Of a DNA stretch of 64,000 nucleotides, positions 1 through 11,725 are shown piece by piece. The DNA lies in assembly GCF_019320115.1 (NCBI RefSeq), contig NC_089587.1, forward strand, positions 85,112,384 to 85,176,383. Reading direction: 5' to 3'. This stretch comes from Miscanthus floridulus. Its lineage: Eukaryota; Streptophyta; Magnoliopsida; Poales; Poaceae. Made by a program: the position numbers and the translations under genes. The notes below the pieces were generated by a model that was not told where the DNA came from, searched no databases, and saw nothing but the letters and a program-made list of their open reading frames with translations. Every line of letters starts with the position of its first letter. Positions within the stretch are counted from its first letter, which is position 1.

Positions 1-300
1 GAAAACTTGTCGATTGATACCAGTAGATGGGTGTAGCCCCTGGGGGCCTTTTGTAGAGGCCCGACCATGTCGAGCCCCCACACGGCGAACGGCCATGTGA
101 TGGGGATGGTTTGCAGGGCTAGGGCCGGGAGATGTGTTTACCGAGCATAGTACTGGCATCCTTCGTAGGAGCGTACTAGCTTGGTAGCATCGGCGACCAC
201 CATCGGCCAGTAGAACCCTTAGCGAAAAGTGTTCCCTACAAGCGTCTGAGGTGCCGCATGGTGCACGCAGGCGCCTATGTGCAAGTCCCAAAGCAGGGCT
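1..300 (-). pseudogene. Integrase fragment of the larger gypsy element
   Basis: At the window's left edge the minus strand reads, across frameshifts, an H2C2-like region (VRSYEGCQYYA) and then a stretch resembling the start of the integrase core (WGLDMVGPL with frame changes). It sits downstream of RNase H, as expected for Ty3/gypsy. The remainder lies outside the window. Confidence 0.55.
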
Positions 301-639
301 TGGCCCGCCTCAGCAGTGATACATCGTTGGAGGACACCTGAGGGACTTCGCCTATATAATTCGTCATTGTATAGGGCATAATTCTTGGCTCGGCGCGCAA
401 GCCATCGTGCTTTGGTTCTATCGCCAGGAAGGTCCCCCCAATCAAGCCAATCGAGGAACAGGATTCGCCAATCTGCATCCTGATTAGTCTACGGAGGCTC
501 GGTGTTGACTTCCATGATGTCGGGCTCAGTCGAGGGGGTCTCAGCAGCAGAGGGGGCGTCGAGCTTTGCCATGGGTTCCATAGGTGGGCCCTCCTCTATT
601 GTGTAGCCAATGGAAGGTTTGTGGAGGTCTCTAGCGAAG

Positions 640-2467
640 ACGTTCGGGGGACTAGGGCCCTTGCCAAAGCCATCTTTGCCAGCTCATCGGCGGCCTCGTT
701 GTACTTCTGCGCGACGTGATTTAGTTCGAGACCGTTGAACTTGTCTTCTAGGCGTCATACCAACTTGCAGTAAGCCTCCATTTTGGGGTCGAGGCAATTT
801 GACTCCTTCATCACTTGATCTATGACGAGCCGCTAGTCGCCTCGGACATCGAGGCGCCGTGCCCCAAGTTCGATGGCGACTTGTAAGCCATTGATGAGGG
901 CCTCGTACTCTGCCATGTTGTTGGAGGCGGCGAAGTGTAGCCGCACCATGTAGCGCATGTGTACTCCGAGGGGCGAGATGAAGAGCAGACCTGCGCCTGC
1001 CCCGGTTTTCATCAGGGATCTGTCGAAATATAGGGTCTAGCACTCTGTCTGAGTTTGAGCCAGTGGCAGTTGGGTGTCTATCCATTTGGCCATGAAATTA
1101 GCCAAGACCTGAGACTTGATCGCTTTCCGAGGTGCAAAAGTCAAGGTTTCCCCTATAAGCTCGATGGCCCACTTGGCTATCCTGCCCGAGGCCTCCTGGT
1201 TATGAACTATCTCTCCCAGTGGGAAAGATGATACCATAGTCACTGGGTGAGACTCGAAGTAGTGACGCAGTTTGCGCCGGGCCAGGACCATGGCATAGAT
1301 CAGCTTCTAGATGTGGGGGTAATGTGCTTTGGTCTTGGAGAGCACCTCGCTGATGAAATAAATAGGTCATTGGGTGGGTAGAGTATGTCCCTCTTCTTGC
1401 CTCTCTACCACTACGGCAGCGCTGACCACTTGGGTCGTTGCAGCGACGTAGAGTAAGAGGGCCTCGTCCCTGGCCGAGGGTACCAGGATGGGAGGATTTG
1501 TGAGCAGCCTCTTGAGTCTGTCAAGGGCTTCTTCAGCCTTGGGGGTCCAGGAAAAACGCTCAGATTTTCTTAAGAGTCGGTATAGAGGCAAACCCTTTTC
1601 GCCGAGGCACGAGATGAAGCGACTTAGGGCCACAAGGCATCCCATGACCCTCTGTACTCCCTTGAGGTCTCCGATTGGTCCTATGCTGGTTATGACCGAG
1701 ACCTTCTCTAGGTTGGCTTCAATGTCGTGCTCCGAGACTATGAATCCCAAGAGCATGCCTCGGGGGACCCCGAACACACACTTCTTGGGATTGAGCTTGA
1801 TGCCCTTCTCTCTAAGGCATTTGAAGGTTATCCTCAAGTCATCGATGAGATCCTCGGCCTTTCTGGTCTTGACCACGATGTCATCTATGTAGGCCTCGAT
1901 AGTCCGCCCAATGTTGTCGCCAAAGACCTAGGTCATGCACCGCTGGTACGTGGCACCTACGTTTCTGAGGCCAAAAGGCATAGTCATGTAGCAGTACATG
2001 CCGAATGGTGTGATGAAAGAAGTCACAAGCTAGTCTGACTCTTTCATCTTGATTTGATGGTAACCAGAGTACGCATCAAGGAAAGACAAGGTCTCGCACC
2101 CTGCCGTGGAATCAACGATTTGATTGATTCAGGGTAGTGGAAAGGGGACTTTTGGGTAGGCTTTGTTCAAACCGGTGTAGTCCACGCACATCCTCCATTT
2201 CCCATTTTTCTTCTTGACTAACATAGGGTTAGCTAACCACTCGGGGTGGGACACTTCTTTGATGAATCCAGCCGCCAAGAGTTTCTGTATCTCCTTACTG
2301 ATGGCCCTATGCTTTTCCTCATTGAAGCGACGTAGGCATTGCCTCACCGGCCTAGATCCGGCCCAGATGTCCAGGGCATGCTCGGCGACCTCCCTTAGTA
2401 TGCACGGCATGTCCGAGGGACTCCATGCAAATATGTTGGCGTTTGCATGGAGAAAGTCAACAAGCAT
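640..2467 (-). pseudogene. Reverse transcriptase and RNase H of the larger gypsy element
   Basis: Minus-strand RT landmarks in order are WLANPMLVKKKNGKWRMCVD (about 2200-2270), the palm region near 1950-2090, and AYIDDIVVKTRK with the catalytic YxDD pair near 1850-1900. RNase H follows, with NNMAEYEALINGLQ near 900-930. In-frame stops interrupt several places (for example after the VPFPLP stretch near 2129), so the enzyme is not made. Confidence 0.85.
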
Positions 2468-2473
2468 GGCTTC

Positions 2474-3040
2474 CTATTTGATGTCGAGGGTGGTGCCGAT
2501 CCTCAGCGCTCGGTCGTCGGGGCAGGCGGGGTCGACCGAGACGAGTTTGATGGCTTCTGCGGGCTTGAACGCCCCCGTGCAATGCTTGGAGTCAGGTGCC
2601 TCGCCACTGAGTTGGTCGAGGTGGGCGATGAGGGTCTCGGCCTCCACAAGAGCCTCGGCGTACTCGATGCACTCGACGTTGCAGTCGTATGCATGTTCAT
2701 ACGTGGACTCAATCATGATACCACTGGGGCCTGGCATCTTGAGCTTGAGGTAGGTATAGTTGGGGACTGCCATGAACTTGGCATAGCATGGCCACCCTAG
2801 GATGGCGTGGTAGGCTCCCCCGAACCCAACTACCTCAAAGGTAAGGACTTCCTTGCGGTAGTTGGAGGGAGTGCCGAAACAGACGGGAAGGTCGATGCGT
2901 CCGATGGGTCGCGTGCGCTTCCCTGGCACGATGCCAAGGAAGGGGGCGACATCGCCTTGGAGCCTCGACCAGTCAATCTCCAAGAGCTCCAGGGTATTGA
3001 CGTAGAGGATGTTGAGGCTACTGCCTCCGTCCATCAACAC
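2474..3040 (-). pseudogene. Aspartic protease domain of the larger gypsy element
   Basis: The minus-strand frame has the retropepsin active-site stretch MLMDGGSSLNILY and, about 80 residues on, AILGWPCYAKFMAVPNYTYL, the flap and C-terminal part of gypsy proteases. The usual D-S/T-G is here D-G-G. The reading stops before the reverse transcriptase; the break is a frameshift or stop in a decayed polyprotein. Confidence 0.8.
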
Positions 3041-3699
3041 CTTGGAGAGTCGGGTGTTGTCGATGATCGGGTCGACAACCAGTGGGTATTGCCCGGGATT
3101 CAGAACATGGTCAGGGTGGTCATCTTGATCGAAGGTGATCGCCTCTCGAGACTAGTCGAGGTACTGGGGGGTGGCCACCTTGATCAAGAAGACCTCTCGG
3201 CGTTCCCTCTTGCGCTGCCGCGCCGTAAGGCACGCCGAGGGCCCACCGAAGATCATGAAGGCGTTGCGTACCTCGGGGAACCCGTCGTCCTTGTCTTCAT
3301 CCTAGTCGCCGACGCTCTTCTGCTTGGAGTCATCGTCAGGGAGCCCGAGCCTAGCGTAGTAACATCGCAGCATGGAGCAATCCTCGAGGGCGTGCTTGAC
3401 CGGGCCTTGGTGATAAGGGCATGGTTTCTTGAGCATGTCGTCGAAAGGTCTAGGGCCTCTGGGGCCTCAGGGATTCTTGCATTCTACGGCCCTGACCAGA
3501 TCAGCCTCTAGGACCTCCTACTTCCCTAGGTGCCCCTTTTTCTTTCTCTTGGGGAGGTGGGAGGCCGAGGCCGAGGGGGCCTCGTCCCTCCGCTTTCCCT
3601 AGCAGTCACTGTCGGGGAAGATGGCTCTGACAGCCTCCTCGCCCGAGGCGAAGTTGGTGGCGATGTCGAGGAGCACAGTAGTGGAGCGTGGTACGTTCT

Positions 3700-5320
3700 G
3701 ACCTAACTCTCGAACCAGGTCTTGGCAGGTGGTGCCGAAGAGGAAAGCCTAGACGATCTCCGAGTCGCCGACGCTGGGCAACTCGGTGCACTGTTTAGAG
3801 AAGCGCCGGATGAAGTCTCGGAGAGACTCGTCCGGCTTCTGGCGGTAGCTTTTAAGGTCCCAGGAATTCCTAGGGCGCACGTATGTGCCTTGGAAGTTCC
3901 CAACGAAGATCCTAACCAAGTCATGCCAGTCGTGGATTTGTGAGGGAGGAAGGTGCTCGAGCCAGGCTCGTGCTGAGTCTGACAAGAGCAAGGGGAGGTT
4001 GCAGATGATGAGCAGGTCATCATCCATGCCACCTAGCTGGCAGGCCAGGCGGTAATTGGCAAGCCAGAGTTCGGGATTGGTCTCGCCGCTATATTTTGTG
4101 AGATTGGCTGGTTGGTAAAACCGGTCTGGGAAAAGGGCAGCGCGGATGGCCCTGCTGAAGACCCGAGGGCCTGGCGGTTCAGGAGAAGGACTACGGTCCT
4201 CCTCGCTGTCATAGTGACCGCCTTAGTGTGGGTGGTAGCCCTGAGCGGGCCCCTCGTTGTCATGGCGTCGTCGCCTACTGACCACCTCATGGTCTCCCTG
4301 CACGTCGTGTCGATTGCCGAGGCGGTCAAGAAGCACGAGGACCCTGTGGGCTATCGGTGCTCGAGCGGGCTCACGACGAGCCGAGGCTTCCCTGTCCTAC
4401 CGAGGCGGTGCCGCGGGCAGGTTCGAGACACCCCCGTGTCGTCAGGAGGTGGAACTCTCGGCTTGCTGAACCACGGTGGTCTCTAGGAGATCTCGGAGCT
4501 CGCCGCGGACCCACCGCCCCTCCGTGGTAGAAGGCTCGGGCATTGCATGGACCAGCATTGCCGCAGCCACGACATTTTGGCTAGCACGATTAAAGACTGG
4601 GGGTTGCTCACTCCCTTCGTCATCATGGATGCGGTGATGCACATCGCGGGCCCTCCGTCGGGCTCCCCCGCCTTCGCCACGACCTCACTGTTCCTGTTCA
4701 AGAGTGTCTCGAAGCTACTGCAGAAGGAGCTGGTCTTGTTCAACCTTGGCCTGGAGCTCATGGAGTTGTTCTAGGTCTAGGCATTGAGGTCGCGCAAGGG
4801 CAGGGGTCTCGTTTCGTGCGGCCGGCAGGACAATGCATGGAGGTGTGGCAGCGCCTGTACCTGGGCGAAGCGGGGAACGGCTACCTACCCCATCGTCCTC
4901 CTTGCTCGCTCTTGGCATCCAGAGCCCGATGTGAAAACACTCGCGAGTGGGGTCGTAGGTACCCTCATTGTCGGAGTTGGAGTAGCCGAAGCAGTAGTCG
5001 CTCACGACCAAGAACTGGCGCATAGCCCCGAGGTCGTGGAGTCTAGAGAAATCCACTCCAGGCCATGCCTCGTCCTCCTCCGAGGAGTCGGCGTGGGTGC
5101 TCAGGTCAAGAGCGAAGCGCTGGCAGTGTTCCGAGGGATCCTCGTGAGCGGTAGTGTAAGCGTAGGCATGAGAGGCGGCGACATTTCTCAACCCAAAGGG
5201 GTATGGGGATGGTGCCATCGCCCGACTCCGCTCAGCCAGGATCGGCTCCTTAGGGAGTGGTGGAGCGGATCTTGATGACTGGGCATCACCGCGTGCCACC
5301 TGCGATTTTCCTTTATCCAA
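3700..5320 (-). pseudogene. gag of the larger gypsy element
   Basis: A capsid-like (Retrotrans_gag) segment reads at 3749-4027 on the minus strand: ARAWLEHLPPSQIHDWHDL followed by a FVGNFQGTY-type motif and SLRDFIRRFSKQC. An upstream charged N-terminal part is open at 4715-5320. The pieces lie in different frames and are separated by stops, so no full Gag is made. It would have formed the virus-like particle. Confidence 0.75.
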
Positions 5321-5673
5321 GCTCAGGCTAGATAGGTCCCCAGCCAGGGACCCTGTACTAACAGCTAGTCGTAGGATATCAGCGGGGAGCGGCGTGCTGC
5401 CCTGGATTCATGTAGTGTCGGGGTGGTCTTGCTTGCGTCGTGCCTGGCGAGCGCGGCGAGAGTGGCCGCCCGGGCGTCGCTTGCGCCTAGGCTGCCGGTG
5501 CATGACTTCATCATCAGTTGGTGGGGCTCGAGGAGTGAGGAGTACCATGTCGTACTCATGCCCTAGGCACATGAACTCTAGGCTCCCAAACCAAACCACC
5601 GTGCCGAGACGCAATGGTCGTATAGGGTCTGCCATTCGAGACCTGTTGGGATGATGAAACTGACACGCAGAGG

Positions 5674-5693
5674 CCCCTACCTGGCACGCCAAC
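5674..5693 (-). other. Primer-binding-site region of the larger gypsy element
   Basis: Immediately inside the LTR the minus strand reads TTGGCGTGCCAGGTAGGGG. This is where a minus-strand primer site must lie. It does not match the initiator-Met pattern seen in the neighbouring element, and I cannot name the priming tRNA. Confidence 0.5.
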
Positions 5694-7078
5694 TGTCGAT
5701 GTTTCGGACCGAGGGGTCCTCAACCAACCAGTGAATTTGAACTGCGTGCCCCTAATCTCGAATGGTGATGCAAAGAGACACAATGTTTATACTGGTTTAG
5801 GCAATCGATGCCCTACGTCTAGTCTGAGAGATCGATCTTGTATTCCTTGCACTGAAGTGCTCGTAGTAGGGGGTTACAAGCTAGGGGAGAGAGGGAGCTA
5901 GTCCCAGGTCTCGGCAAGGTGTCGTGTGGGCCATCTGAGACGTTGCTCTCAGGCGGCTGGGATGTGTGCGTGTGTTACAATGTGTTCCTCCTTTTTCCTC
6001 CTCCTTCTAAGTGGCCCAAGTCCTCTCCTTTTATAGTTGAAGAGAGGACAAGGATAGTACATGTGTTTAACTATGCAGCGTCGTGCCAACAGGGGCAGCA
6101 TGTTCGAGCCCTGTGGCCTGTTCCTATGGCGGCGTGGTCATCGGAGTGGTCCGTCCTTGGAGCACTGGGGCAGCGTGCCAATCCCATCTGATCCTATGCA
6201 TTGTGAGAGCCCTGGGACTGCCTCGGAGTGGGTGCGGCGGAAGATGTGCAAACCACTGTGGACGGACTATGTACGAGGCCGAGGCTTGGTCGGTGCCGAG
6301 GCTGCACCGTAATGGGGGGTCTCGGTGGGCACAAACCCCGAGATAGACAAGGCCTTGGTGCACAGTGCCGAGGCCCCGAGTTGGCGATTGATCTGGTGCG
6401 TCGGCTTGGAGGCGGTGATGACCCGGGACAAGTTGTCCATGCAATGTTGATTTCGAGGCGGGGATCGCGGGACACAGTGTAGTGTGGGCACTGATCGTGG
6501 GCGCAGCGTCAGAACACAGTGGCCGGTAATCCCCGCCGTGCCCTGTCCCAGCCGGTATGGCGTTGATGTGACCTCAGGTCCCATCGGTCATTCTGTGGCA
6601 TCGAGCCCTCGTCCGGCGGAGATTGCGGGAGTGGTTGAAGTATTAATGAGACATGATGTGCTGTCGGGAAGGTCGGCCGAGGTAGGGGGCGACGGGCCAT
6701 GGACGAACTGGCCTCGAGCGATACGGAGAATGAGGCCTTGCGCGAGACGGAGATCGGACTCCTTGCCGAGGCCTTCCACGAGAGGCCTTACGTGACACGG
6801 AGAATGCACCCCCTACCGAGGCCTTCCATGGGGAGCCTCATGCGAGGCGGAGATCGCGTTCCCTACCGAGGCCTCCTGTGGAGAGCCTCGCACGAGGCAG
6901 AGATTGCGTCAGGACGCCGAGACCTCCTGTGCGAGGCTCGAGGCAAAGCGGAGGGCCTGGTGGGCTCGGACGTGGCAGGTGAGGGGCCCAAGGCTTACCT
7001 TCTTGCTTTGTTTTTTGATGAGACTTAAGTGACCCTTTTGATGTTCGCTCGGGGTACCCTGTTCTACGGTACCCGACA
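5694..7078 (-). repeat. 5' LTR of the larger Ty3/gypsy element
   Basis: The segment has short inverted ends, TGTCG at 5694 and CGACA ending at 7078, as LTRs do. About 1,385 bp. The inner edge is followed (minus strand) by the non-coding lead-in to gag. The outer edge abuts foreign pol sequence at 7079. The partner LTR lies left of the window, so identity between the pair and insertion age cannot be judged. Positions 6715-6950 hold degenerate tandem units of roughly 55-60 bp rich in GAGGCC, probably U3 repeats. Confidence 0.8.
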
Positions 7079-7786
7079 AGTGGTAACCCCTGCTGGAGTA
7101 ATGACATGGCCGAGATAGGCAATACTTTGCTTGGCGAACTCACATTTAGCAAGTTTGATCTTCCAGTCATGATCTTGAAGCTGCTAAAAGACCAACTAGA
7201 GGTGATGAAGATGTTCCTCATAGGATGAACTGAATATCAGGATATCATCGAAGAAAACCAAGACAATTTTTCGGAGAAAATGAGCCAGAGTTGAATTCAT
7301 GGCATCTTGCAATGTTCCAAGCACTCTAGTGAGGCCAAACGGCATGACTCTAAACTCGAACTATCCAAAATGAGTTTGAAATGCGATTTTGAACTCCTCA
7401 CCAGGCTTCAACTGAATCTGGTGAAAACTAGAGCGCAAATTGAGTTTAGAAAACCAAGAAGCTCCAGCCAACTCATCTAGAAGCTCATCAATGATGGGTA
7501 CTGGATATTTGCCTTTAACGGTGATAGCATTCAGTTGTCGGTAATCGACACAGAACCTCCATGTATTATCCTTTTTTCTGACCAACAGTACTGCAGAAGA
7601 GAAGGGGCTGGTGCTTTTTTGAATAATACCAGAGGCCAACATTTCCTTGACTTGCTTCTCCACCTCATCCTTGATAGCTGGGGAGAAACGGTAAGGATGA
7701 GAATAGATCAGAGCTGCTCTAGGAACTAGGGGAATTGAATGATCACAATTGCGAGAAGGAGGCAACTGATTTGGTGGATCAAACAA
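7079..7786 (-). pseudogene. Reverse transcriptase of the Reina-like element, truncated
   Basis: The open part (7361-7786) has SSAVLLVRKKDNTWRFCVDY then AGASWFSKLNLRSSFHQI, canonical Ty3/gypsy RT motifs. After a stop near 7361 the same domain continues leftward with FFDDILIF (catalytic DD) near 7240-7260, up to the insertion at 7079. The downstream RNase H and integrase are displaced out of the window. Confidence 0.88.
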
Positions 7787-7789
7787 TCA

Positions 7790-8330
7790 TGAGTAATCTT
7801 GGATCAATTGCTGAACTTCGATAGGATAAGCAAGAGGATCAGAAGAATGCTCAGAATCAAGAGAACATAGCTGTAAGACTGCTCCAGCTGTCAGATCTGG
7901 CTAAATACCCACTAAATAAACAGTAATGCCCTGATGTTGGAGCTGAATCCACTTCTGACCCCAATGGACTTTCATCGGACTATAGGCTTCAAGCTAGTCA
8001 AGACCCAAGATCATGTCATAAGAGGATAATGAAAGCACCTTCAAATCTGAGGAAAACTGACAACCTTGGATAGACCAACTGGCATCAGGAATGTGTGAAG
8101 AACATGTGAGCACCTGCCCATTAGCTACCTAGACTTGGAAGGGAAGAGGCAACTGTTGCAGAGTTGGATAGCCCGAAGCAACAACTGAGCTGATGAAAGT
8201 ATGGGAACTACCCAAATCAAGCAGAATTTTAACATGTTGATCACCAAGAAGACCCCAAAAGCACATGGTTCACGGTTGAACAGTTCCAGTTACCGCTGCC
8301 ACTGATAAAGAGAGAAACAACTGCTCTGGC
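7790..8330 (-). pseudogene. Aspartic protease region of the Reina-like element
   Basis: The minus strand reads ILLDLGSSHTFIS, where gypsy proteases have D-S-G or D-T-G, and further on DMILGLD followed by a stop and LEAYSPMKVHWGQKW. This is the protease-to-RT linker typical of chromoviruses. At least three stops break the frame. Confidence 0.75.
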
Positions 8331-8338
8331 TCTGTTTC

Positions 8339-9178
8339 CTAGACTAAACCTGCAGCTTCAACAGGATTGGCTTCACGAAAAACATCCAACAGCTCTTGAA
8401 CAACATGTAGCTGGACTGCAGCAGTGCATTGATGATCGTGACTCCATTTTCCACACCTCACACAGAGGCCTTGAGCACGCCGAGTCGCACGGAGTGCGGA
8501 CCAGCGTTCATCCAAAGAAGGTCCATGCCCAGCGTCCACAACCGGCTTCACCTCGGTGCCCGGAAGTGCAAGACGGGGAGGTGGAGGAGGTAGAGGAAGC
8601 GCTCGTGGATCATACGGTCGGGGTCCCATCGGATGTTCCGCACGCCTGAAGTCCCACTTCTTGGCAGGATCAGCAACCTCCTCCTATAATTTAGCAAGAA
8701 TGCAAGCAGTATCTAGATTTTGGGGATGATGCAAAGCCACTACAGCTCTAATATAATCTTCCAAACCATCAACAAATCTCATAGCATAGTATAGAGGATC
8801 TGGGGTACCACCATAAGCTGATAAATCATCTACGATAACAATGAATTGGTCTATGTACTCCTGAATAGAATTAGTTTGACGGATTTGGAAAAGTTGTCTA
8901 AGCAAAAGCTCATGCTCATCTTGGCCAAAACGATCAAGGATCAGGCGAGTAAAAGTAGGCCAATTAGCAGTTTGGAGCTGGGATTCAACAGAAGGGTACC
9001 AACGCTTAGCAGCATGTGTGAAATGCATTTTAGCAACCCTAACCCACATGTGAGGTTTAGTACCATATAGATCAAAGTAATCCTTGCATTGACTAAGCCA
9101 GTATTTGGGTTGAGATCCATCAAACTTAGGGAAATCAAATTTAGGAAGTTTGGGTGGCTGGAACCCGTTATGCCCCAC
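8339..9178 (-). pseudogene. gag with zinc knuckle of the Reina-like element
   Basis: The capsid part (8684-9178) begins GHNGFQPPKLPKFDFPKFDG and includes YFDLYGTKPHMWVRVAKMHF and the conserved RFGQDEHELLLRQLFQIRQ stretch of Retrotrans_gag. The segment at 8339-8629 has CVRCGKWSHDHQC, a CCHC-like nucleocapsid knuckle. A stop or frame change separates the two, so only fragments could be made. Confidence 0.85.
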
Positions 9179-9943
9179 CCCGGTGGTACCACTACGAACT
9201 CCAGGATCATCAGTAGACTAGAAAATAGATCTCGGGGAGGGAGGAGTGGGGAATGGTGGCATACCCTTGACCAGGGAATGAATCAGGGTAGAAACTACCC
9301 CAAATCCACTCGTCCGATGGTGATTGTCGACACAGTGCCCGTTGGGCAGATTTGCTGGAGCGTTGACGCATGTACGCTCGACAGCGGACAGAACGGCGGC
9401 GAAGATGCCCGGTGTGGTAGCCGGTTGATCTAGGATCGCCCGCTCCTAGTTGCGAGAGATCTTCGACACCTCCAACTTGGACTTCGAGATGTCGAGCTTC
9501 ATGTCGTCAACGATGCCTTCAATCGACGGCCACCACTCATCGAGCGACGCGGTGACCTTCTCTAGAGCCACCATGCGCCCCTCCTACACCTACTCCAAGT
9601 CACGGATCTGGCGAGAAAGGTGCATATCCTGATCTGCAAAACAAGAATCCCACTTCTGGTCATGCTCGTTGAAACGGCGGTTGATCTCGTCGAGGATGAT
9701 TTTGGTCTCCGGGTTCATGATCCCCAGTCGGTGCTGTCGTCGGGTGAAGTGGTCGTGGGCTAAAGGTTGGGAACGATCCAGATCGACCGCAACCACAAGT
9801 CGATTCGAGCGGAGAAGGGAATTACGGCGACCAAATCCCTAGCAGCAGCTCACTGCTAGAAACGAGATCGAGCCAACCGAATCAATTGCTCAAATCAACT
9901 GATGGAATAAGAGTGGATCGATGAGGAAAACCAGAATCGGTGT

Positions 9944-9954
9944 CTCTGATACCA
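9944..9954 (-). other. Primer binding site (initiator-Met tRNA)
   Basis: The minus strand reads TGGTATCAGAG directly inside the LTR edge at 9957, complementary to the 3' end of plant initiator-Met tRNA. This fixes the inner border and orientation of the short LTR. Confidence 0.85.
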
Positions 9955-9956
9955 AT

Positions 9957-10159
9957 TGTCAGCAGTAGGCAAGGAATAGAAGCAGATTGGGAAGAGGTTC
10001 AGACGAACAGCACAGCAACCAGGCAAGAAAGGTAGGCAGGAAGGACGAGTGTTTGATAGTTTAGAATCTGATTAAAATTTTCCTGATCTCCTCTCCTCTC
10101 TCTGGTAGCATCTATTTACAAGGCTTTTCGCCCGCAGGTGCTCACAAGCACACTCAACA
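9957..10159 (-). repeat. 5' LTR of the Reina-like element
   Basis: The inner edge begins TGTCAGCAG at 9957 next to the primer site. The outer edge is placed at an ...CAACA at 10159 (element start TGTTGAGTG). The second LTR is not in the window, so this edge is tentative and could lie as far as about 10235, where DUF295 homology starts. Confidence 0.6.
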
Positions 10160-10615
10160 CCACTCAGTGCCAGCTAGATGAACGTTGGGCCGGCGAGCGC
10201 GTGATCCAACCCAAGGTACTTGAGCTGCTTCTTCTAATGTAGCTGCCGTAGATGGGCCGTTAACACCCGCGGCCTGCACCCAGGCCACGGCAAGCTCCGC
10301 GGCTACGTCCGCTTCTTCAACCTCTCGACTGGTGCCTTCGTCCGCGTCAAGCTCCCCCTTTTCAAGGATCACTACGTCCTCTACTCTGTCGACGACATCC
10401 TCCTGCTGCGGAGGGAGCATGACACTGCCATCCGCCTCCTTCACGCCTTCACCGGCGATACCGCAGACTTCCCGCCGCTGGAGACCCTCTCGCGGTACGT
10501 GCGCTGCCGCTCGGAGGGGGAGATGTGGCACTTTCTTAGAAAGATCTGTGGTGCCAGTATCAGCGTGGGTGCAGATGAACTCGTCAGAGTAATGATGCGG
10601 CCAAATCAGGTGTAT

Positions 10616-10733
10616 AGCCCCGTTCGCGCGCCCTGAAACTCGGCTTGATCCGCTTATTTTTTTCATCCGGAACCGTGTTTTCCTCTCACAGATTCATCCA
10701 GATTCCTTCAAAATTCCTCCTAGCGAACGGGTA
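10616..10733. mobile_element. Small MITE inside the DUF295 coding sequence
   Basis: About 118 bp with inverted ends built on CCCCGTTCGC / GCGAACGGG. Flanks repeat TAT (10613-10615 and 10734-10736); joining them restores V-Y-A-L-L-P-L-V across the site. A diverged relative lies at 36516-36640. Confidence 0.75.
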
Positions 10734-11116
10734 TATGCTTTGCTACCTCTGGTGATCAGCAATGGAGGGTCACAACAACCTGGGAGCGCAGCAACCTTTC
10801 TTCAAATTTGCCATTCCAAGGAAAGCTTTATGTGTTGCTGCGAGCTCAAACAGTTAGAGATGAGCGTGTGGTCATACAGATCGATCCACCCCAGCAGGAA
10901 GGTATGGACATTGGCTCTTTATCGGTGCCATCACCAAAGTTGGTTGCAAAATTTAAATGGCCAACAAGCGACACAAGCTATGCATCGTTTTACTACCGTC
11001 TGGCAGAATGCAACTCGGAGATTTTGGTGATTGGCACAAAATGGGATGCGGTTTGCTATTCAGTTTACAGGCTAGCTGATCTTATGCTGGGAAGGACTGT
11101 CCCTCTGACATCCATA

Positions 11117-11358
11117 AAATATAGACCTGCGAGGGTATAACCACCCTCAGGCATTGCATTAAGAAGAAGATTTTCTCACGCAAGCCCAGAAAATCCCTAA
11201 ACTTCTGCCTCACCCTTACACAGCGGCACCGTCGTCTTGTGAGAACGGGCCGGTCCTTAGACCTGTATTTTGACGTGGGACAGACGAGGATATTTTTTTA
11301 ACCCCAACCTGAAATTCACTTCTATGGGGAGTCAACCCCAGGACCTGAGGAGTAGCTC
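11117..11358 (-). mobile_element. SINE inside the DUF295 coding sequence
   Basis: A 242 bp block bounded by a 14 bp direct repeat, CTCTGACA(T/C)CCATA, at 11103-11116 and 11359-11372. On the minus strand it has a Pol III B-box-like GGGTTGACTCC near its 5' end and a tail resembling common grass SINEs (TCTTCTTCTTAATGCAAT...). The A box seems lost. Removing it joins PLTSI to DGNALF of DUF295. Confidence 0.75.
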
Positions 11359-11481
11359 CTCTGACACCCATAGATGGCAATGCACTCTTCATTGGTAGGA
11401 GGTCACTCTGTGTCAGCTCTAAGGTGTTTCCTACCATTGTGCCTGACACCATTGTCATGCGCGAGTCCAAAATTTATCTTA

Positions 11482-11725
11482 GCCCTTGTTTAGTTGGACC
11501 CCAAAATCCAAAAAGTTGCTACAGTACCTGTCACATCGAATGTTTGCGGCCCGTGCATGGAGCATTAAATGTAGACGAAAAGAAAAACTAATTGCACAGT
11601 TTGGTGGGAAATTGCGAGACGAACGTTTTAAGCATAATTAGTCAATGTTTGGACACTATTTGCCAAATAAAAACGAAGGTGCTACAGTAGCCCCAAAATC
11701 CAAATTTCGCGAACTAAACAAGGGC
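11482..11725. mobile_element. Tourist-type MITE (GGCCTTGTTTAGTT family)
   Basis: 244 bp, inverted ends GCCCTTGTTTAGTT / AACTAAACAAGGGC, flanked by TTA on both sides (11479-11481, 11726-11728), the signature of PIF/Harbinger-type insertion. Removal restores KIYLSQYHLSNG in the DUF295 frame. Confidence 0.9.

Larger units (their letters stand above)
1..7078 (-). mobile_element. Ty3/gypsy LTR retrotransposon, partial (5' LTR, gag, pol; 3' part beyond the left edge)
   Basis: Read on the minus strand, the order is LTR (5694-7078), primer-site region, gag (about 3700-5320), aspartic protease (about 2474-3040), reverse transcriptase and RNase H (about 640-2467), then the start of integrase (1-300). 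Protease-RT-RNase H-integrase is the Ty3/gypsy order. The reading frame carries many stops and frameshifts, so the copy is dead. The 1.4 kb LTR and the protein style suggest a Tat-like, non-chromovirus lineage, which is inference. The right LTR edge at 7078 falls inside the reverse transcriptase of a second gypsy element, so this copy inserted into an older one. Confidence 0.9.
7079..10159 (-). mobile_element. Ty3/gypsy element with short LTR (chromovirus, Reina-like), split by insertion of the larger element
   Basis: Minus-strand order is short LTR (9957 to about 10159), initiator-Met primer site, gag with zinc knuckle (8339-9178), protease (about 7790-8330) and reverse transcriptase (7079-7786), which ends abruptly at the LTR of the larger gypsy element. 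A short LTR, an iMet primer site and a compact gag-pol fit the Reina chromovirus lineage (inference). Several in-frame stops make it non-functional. Its integrase and 3' LTR should lie left of the window, beyond the larger insertion. Confidence 0.85.

Noticed and set aside
10154..10666. 170-codon minus-strand frame
   Set aside because: Shadow of the plus-strand DUF295 coding sequence.
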